From Pseudobdellovibrionaceae bacterium (GTDB taxonomy: Bacteria > Bdellovibrionota > Bdellovibrionia > Bdellovibrionales > UBA1609), in NCBI GenBank assembly GCA_020635075.1, contig JACKAM010000004.1, positions 124,001-188,000 of the forward strand: a DNA stretch of 64,000 bases. Direction: 5' to 3'. Both the position numbers and the translations under genes were made by a program. The stretch's first letter is position 1, and every line of letters begins with the position of its first letter. Below are positions 25,509 through 33,106 of the stretch, one piece after another. Below the pieces are notes generated by a model. That model had not been told where the DNA came from. It saw nothing but the letters and a program-made list of their open reading frames with translations, and did not search any database.

Positions 25509-26538
25509 AGAGCTTGCGTGCGTAAAGAATCATTTCCGCGCCCTGCCGGCCGGGAACAGATCTTCGCCACCTGGTCCAATAGAGAAAATCAAAGTCCTTC
25601 TTGAGTCGTTGGCGGATTTCCCATTCGCTCCCGCCGAACGGAGGGCCTGAGCGGCGGTCCATGGTGAAAAACACACCGAGAAGGTGGCCGCCATCAATGA
25701 GGACTCGCTTCCATACTCGCATGAGTTCATTACGGCGTGTCGGATTCACTGCGCAATAACATGTGTGCTCAAAGACAATGTCAAAAGAGCTGGTGTAACT
25801 GTCGGGGAGTTGGAAGACGTCGGCTTGCAGAAACTCCAACTGCTGAATCTGCCCATAGCGTTGTTTGGCAATCTCAATCGCATTTGGTGAGATATCAAAT
25901 GCGGTTACCAGGTGTCCTTGCTTGGCCAAGTAGGCAGCGTCATTTCCCGTACCACATCCAGGAACCAAAATGCGCGACTTGGGAATTTTCAACTGAGCCA
26001 AAGCATCAACCAGTGCGGGCGAAGGCTCCTCCAAATCCCAGGGCATGAAATTCTCATTGTACTTGCCCGTCCAAAAGGCTTCCTTGTTGGCCTCTGGTTC
26101 GGCAATCAACCAAGTGGGAATTTCCAGGCGATTGCCATTCACCACAATGGTTTCGTCGTCATAGTCTTCGAGAAGATTGAAAAACTCAGCTTGCGCAGCT
26201 CGGGATAACACAAAAGGAATTCCTGCGCGGGTGAGTCCGTGAAAGCGATCCCACTCATCCAAGGAGAGGCTGTCGAAGCCAAAGGCGGCACGAAATCCGT
26301 ACGGGAACAACAGTTCCCAATCTTGGCCTTCCTTTTTGTCAATCTGTAGCGCTACCAGCGGCTCATCAAAAGCTTCAACCCAAACCGTATGGTTTTGAAC
26401 AGATGTTTGAAAGCGGCCCTTCTCTTCCCGAACCAAGTTGGACAACAGCAAATGCCCATACTCGGGATCGGTGACGCGAACCCCGTCGGCAAGAAGGTAG
26501 CCTTCCTCATCGATCTGTATAAATTTATCCTGGCTCAT
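25507..26538 (-). CDS. TPMT-like SAM-dependent methyltransferase (343 aa)
   Basis: The C-terminal 190 residues are a class I methyltransferase of the thiopurine methyltransferase type: F-W-T-G-K-Y-N-E-N-F-M-P-W-D near 156, SAM-binding V-P-G-C-G-T-G-N-D near 195, A-F-D-I-S near 216 and F-E-H-T-C-Y-C near 262. Bacterial relatives methylate small thiol, selenium or other soft nucleophiles. The N-terminal 145 residues are an additional domain of about normal globular composition, not part of classical TPMT. Its start overlaps the stop of the upstream exported-protein gene by ATGA. Confidence 0.8.
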   Translation of the reverse strand: MSQDKFIQIDEEGYLLADGVRVTDPEYGHLLLSNLVREEKGRFQTSVQNHTVWVEAFDEPLVALQIDKKEGQDWELLFPYGFRAAFGFDSLSLDEWDRFHGLTRAGIPFVLSRAAQAEFFNLLEDYDDETIVVNGNRLEIPTWLIAEPEANKEAFWTGKYNENFMPWDLEEPSPALVDALAQLKIPKSRILVPGCGTGNDAAYLAKQGHLVTAFDISPNAIEIAKQRYGQIQQLEFLQADVFQLPDSYTSSFDIVFEHTCYCAVNPTRRNELMRVWKRVLIDGGHLLGVFFTMDRRSGPPFGGSEWEIRQRLKKDFDFLYWTRWRRSVPGRQGAEMILYARKL

Positions 26539-26984
26539 TCGGCAGGTGCTTCGCTGTCGCCTGACTCGGCATCATCGTCTCGACTATTCACCTTTAGAGG
26601 CTCTTTAAAATCGATGCGATTGTTGAGAATGTAAAGCTCATCGAAATTCCAAAAGTCATATTCCTCATCGGTGTTGGAATCCCGATTGAGAACCGCATAG
26701 CCTTCAATTTCCACTCGGGCCGGGCCCATAACATCGGTTTCGTCCTCAAAGGAATAAATAAAGGAGGCCTTTACCCGATCTTTCTTCATCGATTCAGTCC
26801 AAAATCGCTCAAAGCGAAGATTCTTAGAGTTGGGTAGGTTTTCCTGGATGTACTCACTGATGATGCGCTTAAGGTCATCTTGAATGCCCAGGTGAATATG
26901 TTCAGAAACGTTGGATGGATCGTGGACCAGGGACCAACTCCACTGCATTGCAAAGAGAAAAACCAACAAACTCAGATATTTCAT
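26535..26984 (-). CDS. Small hypothetical exported protein (149 aa)
   Basis: Signal peptide of about 18 residues (M-K-Y-L-S-L-L-V-F-L, then W-S-W-S). The mature protein is acidic and ends in a Glu/Asp/Ser-rich tail. The ATG at 26984 lies about nine bases after GGAGGG; the in-frame GTG at 26990 is too close to it. Four bases of overlap with the methyltransferase gene imply co-translation. No family recognised. Confidence 0.65.
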   Translation of the reverse strand: MKYLSLLVFLFAMQWSWSLVHDPSNVSEHIHLGIQDDLKRIISEYIQENLPNSKNLRFERFWTESMKKDRVKASFIYSFEDETDVMGPARVEIEGYAVLNRDSNTDEEYDFWNFDELYILNNRIDFKEPLKVNSRDDDAESGDSEAPAE

Positions 26985-27075
26985 TCCCACGGCCCTCCAC
27001 AGGGAGTATGCATGATCTTTGAGGCATCCTACTTCAGCTTTTGCATCCGGACAACCTTAGCGAAGCGAGAGGCTC

Positions 27076-27696
27076 ATGACGAAAGAGGAGCGAAACAAAA
27101 TCTGGCAGGAACTTAGGCGCGAGGCCTCCGGCAGGGTTTCCCACCTGAAGAACAAGATCCGCACCGAGTTGGATTCGCCTTTTTGGCAGGAAGTAAAACA
27201 ACGCCCGAAACAGGCCTTGTTTTGGGCCGAAAGCCTCAGCCCCGAGATTGCCCGCCGCCTTTTAAGCTACGCGTCAGTGGCCAGTTTGCCCGGGAACCAA
27301 GGCTATGGCTTTGAGCTGACCGACTGGACAGACCAGGGCGTGGCAGCCACCCTCAGTCCGAAGGACGCGAATCGGCCAAATGTGGAGGCCACTTTGGCTG
27401 ATGTCATCGGCGGAGCGGAGAAAATCCTGCGCCTCTATTGGGAGAGGCATCTCTTGGCCCCCTCGGATCGGCTTGAAATCCAATCAGTCCGACTTCAGCG
27501 GCTTGGAGCATGGAAGGGGCGGCTTCAGCTGCGCTACGGATTGACCCATCCGGCCAGAGAAAAACTGAGGATTCTGGGGGCATCTGAGGGTGGGCTTTGC
27601 CAGGAAATTGCCATTCCCTTGTTCAATGAACAAAACATCCAGGTTGGGGATGTTTCTTTCGAGCTGAAGTGGGAGTCAACCCCCGCCCTCGCCTAA
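27076..27696 (+). CDS. Hypothetical cytoplasmic protein (206 aa)
   Basis: No signal peptide; the first 50 residues are a charged helix (E-E-R-N-K-I-W-Q-E-L-R-R-E-A). The rest is mixed alpha/beta with a central Y-G-F-E-L-T-D-W-T-D and a C-terminal beta-rich portion. It lies 129 bases before the leucine degradation operon on the same strand, so a role in acyl-CoA metabolism is possible but unsupported. No confident family. Confidence 0.6.
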   Translation: MTKEERNKIWQELRREASGRVSHLKNKIRTELDSPFWQEVKQRPKQALFWAESLSPEIARRLLSYASVASLPGNQGYGFELTDWTDQGVAATLSPKDANRPNVEATLADVIGGAEKILRLYWERHLLAPSDRLEIQSVRLQRLGAWKGRLQLRYGLTHPAREKLRILGASEGGLCQEIAIPLFNEQNIQVGDVSFELKWESTPALA

Positions 27697-27825
27697 CTCT
27701 GCAGCGACACCATTTATCCGCTTAAGCCCACTGCATTGTGGAAGGCCATTTCAATTTGTCATTGGCAAGTCCCTTCAGTACAACCTAACTCCAGGCAAAA
27801 TCATCGGAATGAACAAGGTGCGATA

Positions 27826-29433
27826 ATGTCCATTTTGCAGACGCGAATTAATACCAAGGGTGCGGACTTTCAGGCCAACGCTGAACAGATGCGGGGCCTT
27901 CTCAGTGAATTCAATGGCATGATGGCCGAGGTGGAAAAGGGCGGCGGCGAAGAGGCGCGTAAGCGCCATGAATCTCGCGGTAAGATCTTTGTCCGCGACC
28001 GGGTTAAAAAGCTCATTGATCCGGGTACTCAATTTTTAGAGTTTTCGGCACTCGCCGCCCATGATTTGTACAAAGGCCAAGCGCCCTCAGCTGGTGTCAT
28101 TACCGGCATCGGTGTCGTCCAGGGACACGAATGCATGATCGTCGCCAACGATGCGACAGTTAAAGGTGGCAGTTACCTGCCCATGACAGTCAAAAAACAT
28201 GTCAGGGCCCAGGAGATCGCTTTGGAAAACGGCCTGCCCTGCATCTACTTGGTTGATAGTGGGGGAGCTTTTCTTCCCCTCCAGGCAGAGGTCTTTCCCG
28301 ATCGGGATCACTTTGGCCGTATCTTTTATAATCAGGCACGTCTTTCAGCCTCTGGAATTCCGCAGATTTCGGTGGTGATGGGGAGTTGTACGGCGGGCGG
28401 TGCCTATGTTCCGGCGATGAGCGATGAGAACGTTATCGTCAAAGGCAACGGCACCATCTTTTTAGGCGGGCCACCACTGGTGAAGGCGGCGACTGGAGAA
28501 GAGGTGACAGCAGAAGAGCTGGGCGGAGCCCAAGTTCATTGTGAAGTCAGCGGCGTCACCGATCACTTTGCAGAGGATGACGAGCACGGCTTGGAAATTG
28601 CCCGCGATATATTAGCTCATCTCAATCGCACCAAATCCGTTCCTGTTCAGGTTCAGCCTGTTGAAGAGCCCCTCTATGGAGCTGAAGAAATCTATGGTGT
28701 TATTCCTAAAGATCACCGGGTTCCTTACGATGTGCGAGAAGTAATTGCACGCATTGTGGATGGCAGTCGCTTTCATGAGTTTAAGACCAACTATGGTACG
28801 ACGGTAGTCACAGGATTTGCCCATATTTGGGGATACCCGGTTGGCATTGTTGCGAATAACGGCGTGCTATTCAGTGAGAGTGCGGTCAAGGCTGCTCACT
28901 TTGTTGAGCTTTGTGACCAGAGAGGCATCCCCCTGGTCTTTCTTCAAAATATCACCGGTTTTATGGTTGGCAAAAAGTACGAGAACGAAGGAATTGCCAA
29001 GCACGGGGCAAAAATGGTGATGGCGGTCAGTACCACTCGTGTTCCCAAATTCACCGTGGTTATCGGCGGCTCACACGGAGCCGGAAATTACGGCATGTGT
29101 GGTAGAGCCTATCAGCCGCGTCAGTTGTGGATGTGGCCCAACTCGCGCATTTCTGTAATGGGTGGCGAGCAGGCAGCCAATGTTTTGCTAAGAGTGAAGC
29201 TCGACCAGATGGAAAAAAATGGACAAACCATGTCTCCCGCCGAACAGGAGGAGTTCAAAGCGCCGATATTGGAGAAGTACGAAAAGGAAAGTAGTCCTTA
29301 CTATTCCAGCTCGCGCATTTGGGATGACGGGGTGATTGATCCCGCTGACACCCGCCGGGTTTTGGCTTTAGGAATTAGTGCCAGCTTTAACCGCCCTTGG
29401 CCAGATCAGACCAAGGGTGTGTTCCGGATGTAG
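27826..29433 (+). CDS. Methylcrotonyl-CoA carboxylase, carboxyltransferase (beta) subunit
   Basis: It transfers the carboxyl group from carboxybiotin to 3-methylcrotonyl-CoA in leucine breakdown. The 535-residue protein has the two crotonase-like halves of the family: N-terminal G-V-I-T-G-I-G-V-V-Q-G-H and V-D-S-G-G-A-F-L-P-L-Q near 145, with oxyanion-type G-S-C-T-A-G-G-A-Y-V-P-A near 190. C-terminal N-N-G-V-L-F and G-A-G-N-Y-G-M-C-G-R-A-Y follow. G-G-A-F-L-P-L-Q favours methylcrotonyl- over propionyl-CoA carboxylase. The ATG at 27826 follows AAGGTG; 30 upstream in-frame codons are not family-like. First gene of a five-gene operon. Confidence 0.93.
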   Translation: MSILQTRINTKGADFQANAEQMRGLLSEFNGMMAEVEKGGGEEARKRHESRGKIFVRDRVKKLIDPGTQFLEFSALAAHDLYKGQAPSAGVITGIGVVQGHECMIVANDATVKGGSYLPMTVKKHVRAQEIALENGLPCIYLVDSGGAFLPLQAEVFPDRDHFGRIFYNQARLSASGIPQISVVMGSCTAGGAYVPAMSDENVIVKGNGTIFLGGPPLVKAATGEEVTAEELGGAQVHCEVSGVTDHFAEDDEHGLEIARDILAHLNRTKSVPVQVQPVEEPLYGAEEIYGVIPKDHRVPYDVREVIARIVDGSRFHEFKTNYGTTVVTGFAHIWGYPVGIVANNGVLFSESAVKAAHFVELCDQRGIPLVFLQNITGFMVGKKYENEGIAKHGAKMVMAVSTTRVPKFTVVIGGSHGAGNYGMCGRAYQPRQLWMWPNSRISVMGGEQAANVLLRVKLDQMEKNGQTMSPAEQEEFKAPILEKYEKESSPYYSSSRIWDDGVIDPADTRRVLALGISASFNRPWPDQTKGVFRM

Positions 29434-29441
29434 GAGGGGTC

Positions 29442-30230
29442 ATGTCGGGGGTTGAAATCAAAAATCAGAACGGGGTTTTAAGCGTTTGTCTCAACCGCCC
29501 CGATGTTCATAACGCCATGGACGCCGAGATGATTGCTGACCTTACGGCAGCTTTTGCCCAGCCACACTCAGATCAGTCGATCCGCGTTGTGCGCCTTTTT
29601 GGCAATGGTAGATCCTTTTGTGCCGGCGCAGATCTTAAGTACATGAAGTCCATGGCAGGCTTTGATTTAAAAGAAAATCAGGCCGATGCAGAAAAGCTCT
29701 TTGATATGTTTGAGGCTGTTCGCAACTGCCCGGTGCCAGTCTTGGCTCGCCTGCACGGCAGTGTGATGGGGGGAGCCTCTGGATTGGCGGCAGCCTGTGA
29801 TCATGTGGCGGCAGAGCCCGGAACCAAGTTTTGTTTTTCTGAAGTGAAGCTAGGTATTGCTCCCGCGGTGATCAGCCCCTTTGTGATGGAAAAGATGAAC
29901 CCCGCCTTGGCTCGGGAATTGATGATGACGGCCCGCTTGTTTGAATCAGAGGAGGCCCTTTCGGGGGGTTTAATTCAATTTGTTGGCAGCCGGGAAGAGT
30001 GTGAAGAACAACTAGACAAGGTCACTGAGAGAATTCTCGCGGCAGGTCCCGAGGCCGTGCGAGTGACAAAAGATTTATTGAACAAAGTTAGCGAAGCCAA
30101 CTCGTGGTCGGAGCTTAAATCACTCACCACGAAAGTTATAGCTGAAAGACGGGTGAGTGCTGAGGGGCAAGAGGGAATCGGCGCCTTCTTTGAAAAAAGG
30201 CCTCCAAGTTGGCAAAAGGTGAAGTCATGA
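29442..30230 (+). CDS. Enoyl-CoA hydratase family protein, probably 3-methylglutaconyl-CoA hydratase
   Basis: The 262-residue crotonase-fold protein has the CoA-binding loop S-F-C-A-G-A-D-L-K-Y near 60 and the second oxyanion motif G-S-V-M-G-G-A-S-G near 110. Placed between the two parts of methylcrotonyl-CoA carboxylase and upstream of HMG-CoA lyase, it most likely hydrates 3-methylglutaconyl-CoA to HMG-CoA. AGGAGGGG precedes the ATG at 29442, eight bases after the beta-subunit stop. Its stop overlaps the next start (ATGA). Substrate is inferred from context. Confidence 0.88.
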   Translation: MSGVEIKNQNGVLSVCLNRPDVHNAMDAEMIADLTAAFAQPHSDQSIRVVRLFGNGRSFCAGADLKYMKSMAGFDLKENQADAEKLFDMFEAVRNCPVPVLARLHGSVMGGASGLAAACDHVAAEPGTKFCFSEVKLGIAPAVISPFVMEKMNPALARELMMTARLFESEEALSGGLIQFVGSREECEEQLDKVTERILAAGPEAVRVTKDLLNKVSEANSWSELKSLTTKVIAERRVSAEGQEGIGAFFEKRPPSWQKVKS

Positions 30231-31723
30231 GAGGAAAGATCGCTAAGGTTGCCATTGCAAATCGCGGAGAGGTGGCGGTGCGGATCATACGGGCCTGTCA
30301 GGAATTGGGAATTGAAACAGTTCTCCTCCATTCTGAGGCCGACAAGGCCACTCTGGCCTACCGCCTCGCCGATGAAGTGGTTTGTGTGGGGCCGGCACCA
30401 ACTGGGGAGAGTTATCTCAATATCGATACCAATATCCACGCAGCCCTCAGTGTGGGTGCCGATGCGATTCATCCGGGCTTTGGATTTTTGTCAGAGAACG
30501 CCGACTTTGCTGAGGCTTGCAACGACAATCGCATTGTCTTTATTGGCCCGAGCCCAGAGGCCATTCGCTTGTTTGGTGACAAAATATCGGCCAAGAAACT
30601 AGTGGAAGAAGCGGGTGGGCCGGTTATTCCCGGATATCAAGGTGAAGACCAAAGTGAAGGGCGATTGCTTAAGGAAATTGAAAAAATCGGTCTGCCGGCA
30701 ATGGTAAAGGCCGCCGGTGGAGGAGGTGGTCGCGGCCTTAAGGTCGTTCACTCCATGGATCAGGCAGCAGCCGCCATTGAGTCCGCTAAGCGTGAAGGTC
30801 AAAGTGCCTTTGGCTCGGACCGAGTGTTTTTAGAAAAATACTTATCCGATGCCAAGCACATTGAGGTGCAAATCTTTGGCGACTGTTCGGGTAAGGTCTA
30901 TCACCTGTTTGATCGCGAGTGTTCAGTACAGAGGCGCCATCAAAAGATCATTGAAGAGGCTGTTTCACCAGCCCTGTCGGATGAGAAACGTCGCCTGATC
31001 GCCCAAACAGCCGTCAAGATTGCCGAGGCGGCAAAATACCAAGGAGCCGGTACTGTTGAGTTTCTCTATCAGGACGGTGAGTTTTATTTTATGGAGATGA
31101 ACACTCGCCTCCAAGTGGAGCATCCCGTGACTGAAATGGTGATGGGAGTTGACCTGGTTAAGGCCCAACTCTTGACGGCCATGGGTCAAAGTTTGGGTTG
31201 GCCTGCAGAGCCTGAAGTCAGGGGCCATGCCATCGAGTGCCGGCTCTATGCTGAAGATCCATATAAAGGTGGAATTCCCAGCACGGGTCAGTTGGGGAGC
31301 TATAGCTTTCCCCATGGACCCGGACGCCGCCTCGAAATTGGTTTTGAACCTGGCGATGAAGTCACCAGCTTTTACGATCCAATGATTGCCAAGGTCATCG
31401 TTTGGGACGAGAACCGGCCGCGCGCCATACAAAAAATGATCCGCACGTTAAAGGACACAGTTATTTTTGGGGTCAAAACCAATATCCCCTTTTTGATCGA
31501 GATGCTCTCTCATGTGGAGTTTGTTGAAGGAACGATGACCACCAAATTTGTGGAAACCCATTTTCCTCAAGGTTTGAAGCGGCAACAACAGTCCACCAAA
31601 CAGCAGATTCTCGGAGATGAATTGTTTCGATTAGTCGCCAGCTCCAGAGTGGGGAGTGGTGCAGGATCTTCCGCGACCGATCAGGGGCCAAGCCCATGGG
31701 CCTATCAGTGGAGCCAACAATGA
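30227..31723 (+). CDS. Biotin carboxylase subunit of methylcrotonyl-CoA carboxylase
   Basis: This ATP-grasp biotin carboxylase charges biotin with bicarbonate. The 498 residues hold the N-terminal I-A-N-R-G-E-V-A-V-R-I-I, the ATP loop K-A-A-G-G-G-G-G-R-G near 165 and the catalytic E-M-N-T-R-L-Q-V-E-H-P-V-T-E near 290. It stops after the biotin carboxylase fold, whereas usual alpha subunits of about 650 residues continue into the linker and biotin domain. Here the biotin domain is a separate downstream gene that starts within this stop codon (ATGA). The same overlap joins it to the hydratase. Confidence 0.93.
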   Translation: MRGKIAKVAIANRGEVAVRIIRACQELGIETVLLHSEADKATLAYRLADEVVCVGPAPTGESYLNIDTNIHAALSVGADAIHPGFGFLSENADFAEACNDNRIVFIGPSPEAIRLFGDKISAKKLVEEAGGPVIPGYQGEDQSEGRLLKEIEKIGLPAMVKAAGGGGGRGLKVVHSMDQAAAAIESAKREGQSAFGSDRVFLEKYLSDAKHIEVQIFGDCSGKVYHLFDRECSVQRRHQKIIEEAVSPALSDEKRRLIAQTAVKIAEAAKYQGAGTVEFLYQDGEFYFMEMNTRLQVEHPVTEMVMGVDLVKAQLLTAMGQSLGWPAEPEVRGHAIECRLYAEDPYKGGIPSTGQLGSYSFPHGPGRRLEIGFEPGDEVTSFYDPMIAKVIVWDENRPRAIQKMIRTLKDTVIFGVKTNIPFLIEMLSHVEFVEGTMTTKFVETHFPQGLKRQQQSTKQQILGDELFRLVASSRVGSGAGSSATDQGPSPWAYQWSQQ

Positions 31724-32094
31724 AACGCTATGAAATCGAGATTGAAGGTGAGACCCACAAGGTTTTCGCCGAAAAAGTTGGTGGCACTCTTTGGTACCAC
31801 TTTAAGGGTGAGACCTATAGTTTTGTTCCGCAAACAAAATCCCGCGGTGGCGCCGGAGGCGGGGGTCTTGTTCACCGAAGTGTTCAGGCGCCAATGCCGG
31901 GAAAGATTATTAAAGTCATGGTCAAGCAAGGAGAACAAGTCCTGTCAGGACAGGCTGTTCTTGTCATGGAAGCCATGAAAATGGAGTACACACTTGAGGC
32001 CCAAGTTGATGGGCCTGTAGAGCGCGTCAGTTGTCAGCCGGGGGACCAGGTGAGCTTAGGCCAGGAATTAGTCTATGTGGGTGAGGTTGAATAA
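31720..32094 (+). CDS. Biotin carboxyl carrier protein of the carboxylase (124 aa)
   Basis: The C-terminal 75 residues are a biotinyl domain: V-Q-A-P-M-P-G-K-I-I-K-V, then the biotinylation site E-A-M-K-M-E near 87 with the modified Lys in the middle. The N-terminal 45 residues are a small beta-rich segment (Y-E-I-E-I-E-G-E-T-H), followed by a Gly-rich hinge. It is the detached biotin end of an alpha subunit; the larger linker domain that normally contacts the beta subunit appears to be missing or very reduced. The start overlaps the carboxylase stop. Confidence 0.92.
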   Translation: MKRYEIEIEGETHKVFAEKVGGTLWYHFKGETYSFVPQTKSRGGAGGGGLVHRSVQAPMPGKIIKVMVKQGEQVLSGQAVLVMEAMKMEYTLEAQVDGPVERVSCQPGDQVSLGQELVYVGEVE

Positions 32095-32106
32095 GGGGGC
32101 CGCCGT

Positions 32107-33036
32107 ATGGCCGGAGTTGTTCGCATAGTTGAGGTTGGACCCAGAGATGGTCTCCAGAATGAATCCACTCAATTGTCCTTGGATGATCGGCAGAGGTTTG
32201 TGCAAAAATTGGCCGCAGCAGGGCTCACCCATATCGAAGTGGGGGCATTTGTCTCTCCCAAGTGGGTTCCACAGATGCAGGAGAGCGGAACGCTGATCCG
32301 CCGACTGTTTGAACAGCAGGCAAAGGGACTCATTGATTCTAAGGTCAACTTTTCCGCTCTTGTGCCCAATCCAAAAGGAATGGAGGGGGCTCTCGACACC
32401 CCATTAAAAGAAGTCGCCATTTTCGGTGCCTGTAGCGAGGGTTTTTCCAAAAGAAATATCAACTGCACCATAGATGAAAGCTTTGCTCGCTTTGCGGAGG
32501 TCATGTCGGCTGCCAAGGCCCGCAAGATCAAAGTGCGAGGGTATTTGAGCACAGCCTTTGGTTGCCCCTACGACGGCTACGTGAATCCCAGCCATGTGGC
32601 CAAATTGGTTCAGAAGATGCTTAAGCTCGGCGTTTACGAGGTGTCCATCGGTGACACCATAGGTGTGGCCACTCCCAAACAGGTTCGCGGTCTATTAGGG
32701 GGGCTCGAAGGGAAATTGCCCTTCAAGAAGTTGGCTATGCATTTCCATGATACTCGGGGAACAGCCCTCGCCAACGTGCTCGCCAGTTGGGAAATGGGTA
32801 TTCGTACCTTTGACTCCTCAGTAGGTGGGCTTGGAGGCTGTCCCTATGCTTCAGGCGCTTCGGGAAATCTGGCCACCGAAGACTTGGTTTACATGATGCA
32901 TGGGATGGGCATTAAGACCGGTGTAGAGCTTGAGTCCCTAATTGCCATTCGCCCTTGGCTTGAAAAGCGAGTCGGTCACCGAATGCCTTCTCACGTTGGC
33001 CATGCGGGTCTACCCTTGGCGGGAACCATAAAATAA
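32107..33036 (+). CDS. Hydroxymethylglutaryl-CoA lyase
   Basis: It cleaves HMG-CoA to acetyl-CoA and acetoacetate, the last step of leucine breakdown. The 309-residue TIM-barrel protein shows E-V-G-P-R-D-G-L-Q-N-E at the start (metal-binding Asp and catalytic Arg), F-V-S-P-K-W-V-P-Q, M-H-F-H-D-T-R-G-T-A with two metal histidines, and the family signature G-G-L-G-G-C-P-Y-A near 243 with its catalytic cysteine. It closes the operon and is followed by a terminator. Confidence 0.95.
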   Translation: MAGVVRIVEVGPRDGLQNESTQLSLDDRQRFVQKLAAAGLTHIEVGAFVSPKWVPQMQESGTLIRRLFEQQAKGLIDSKVNFSALVPNPKGMEGALDTPLKEVAIFGACSEGFSKRNINCTIDESFARFAEVMSAAKARKIKVRGYLSTAFGCPYDGYVNPSHVAKLVQKMLKLGVYEVSIGDTIGVATPKQVRGLLGGLEGKLPFKKLAMHFHDTRGTALANVLASWEMGIRTFDSSVGGLGGCPYASGASGNLATEDLVYMMHGMGIKTGVELESLIAIRPWLEKRVGHRMPSHVGHAGLPLAGTIK

Positions 33037-33067
33037 AAAAAGAGCCGTCTAGTGACGGCTCTTTCTC
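33034..33067. terminator. Bidirectional terminator
   Basis: AGAGCCGTC and GACGGCTCT form a nine-base stem with a TAGT loop. On the minus strand the stem is followed by a strong T-run (the AAAAAAA on the left), on the plus strand by TTTC. It serves both the leucine operon and the convergent metallophosphoesterase gene. Confidence 0.88.
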
Positions 33068-33106
33068 GATCATACCATTTATTGTGAAATCTAAGTTGTC
33101 AGGTCC

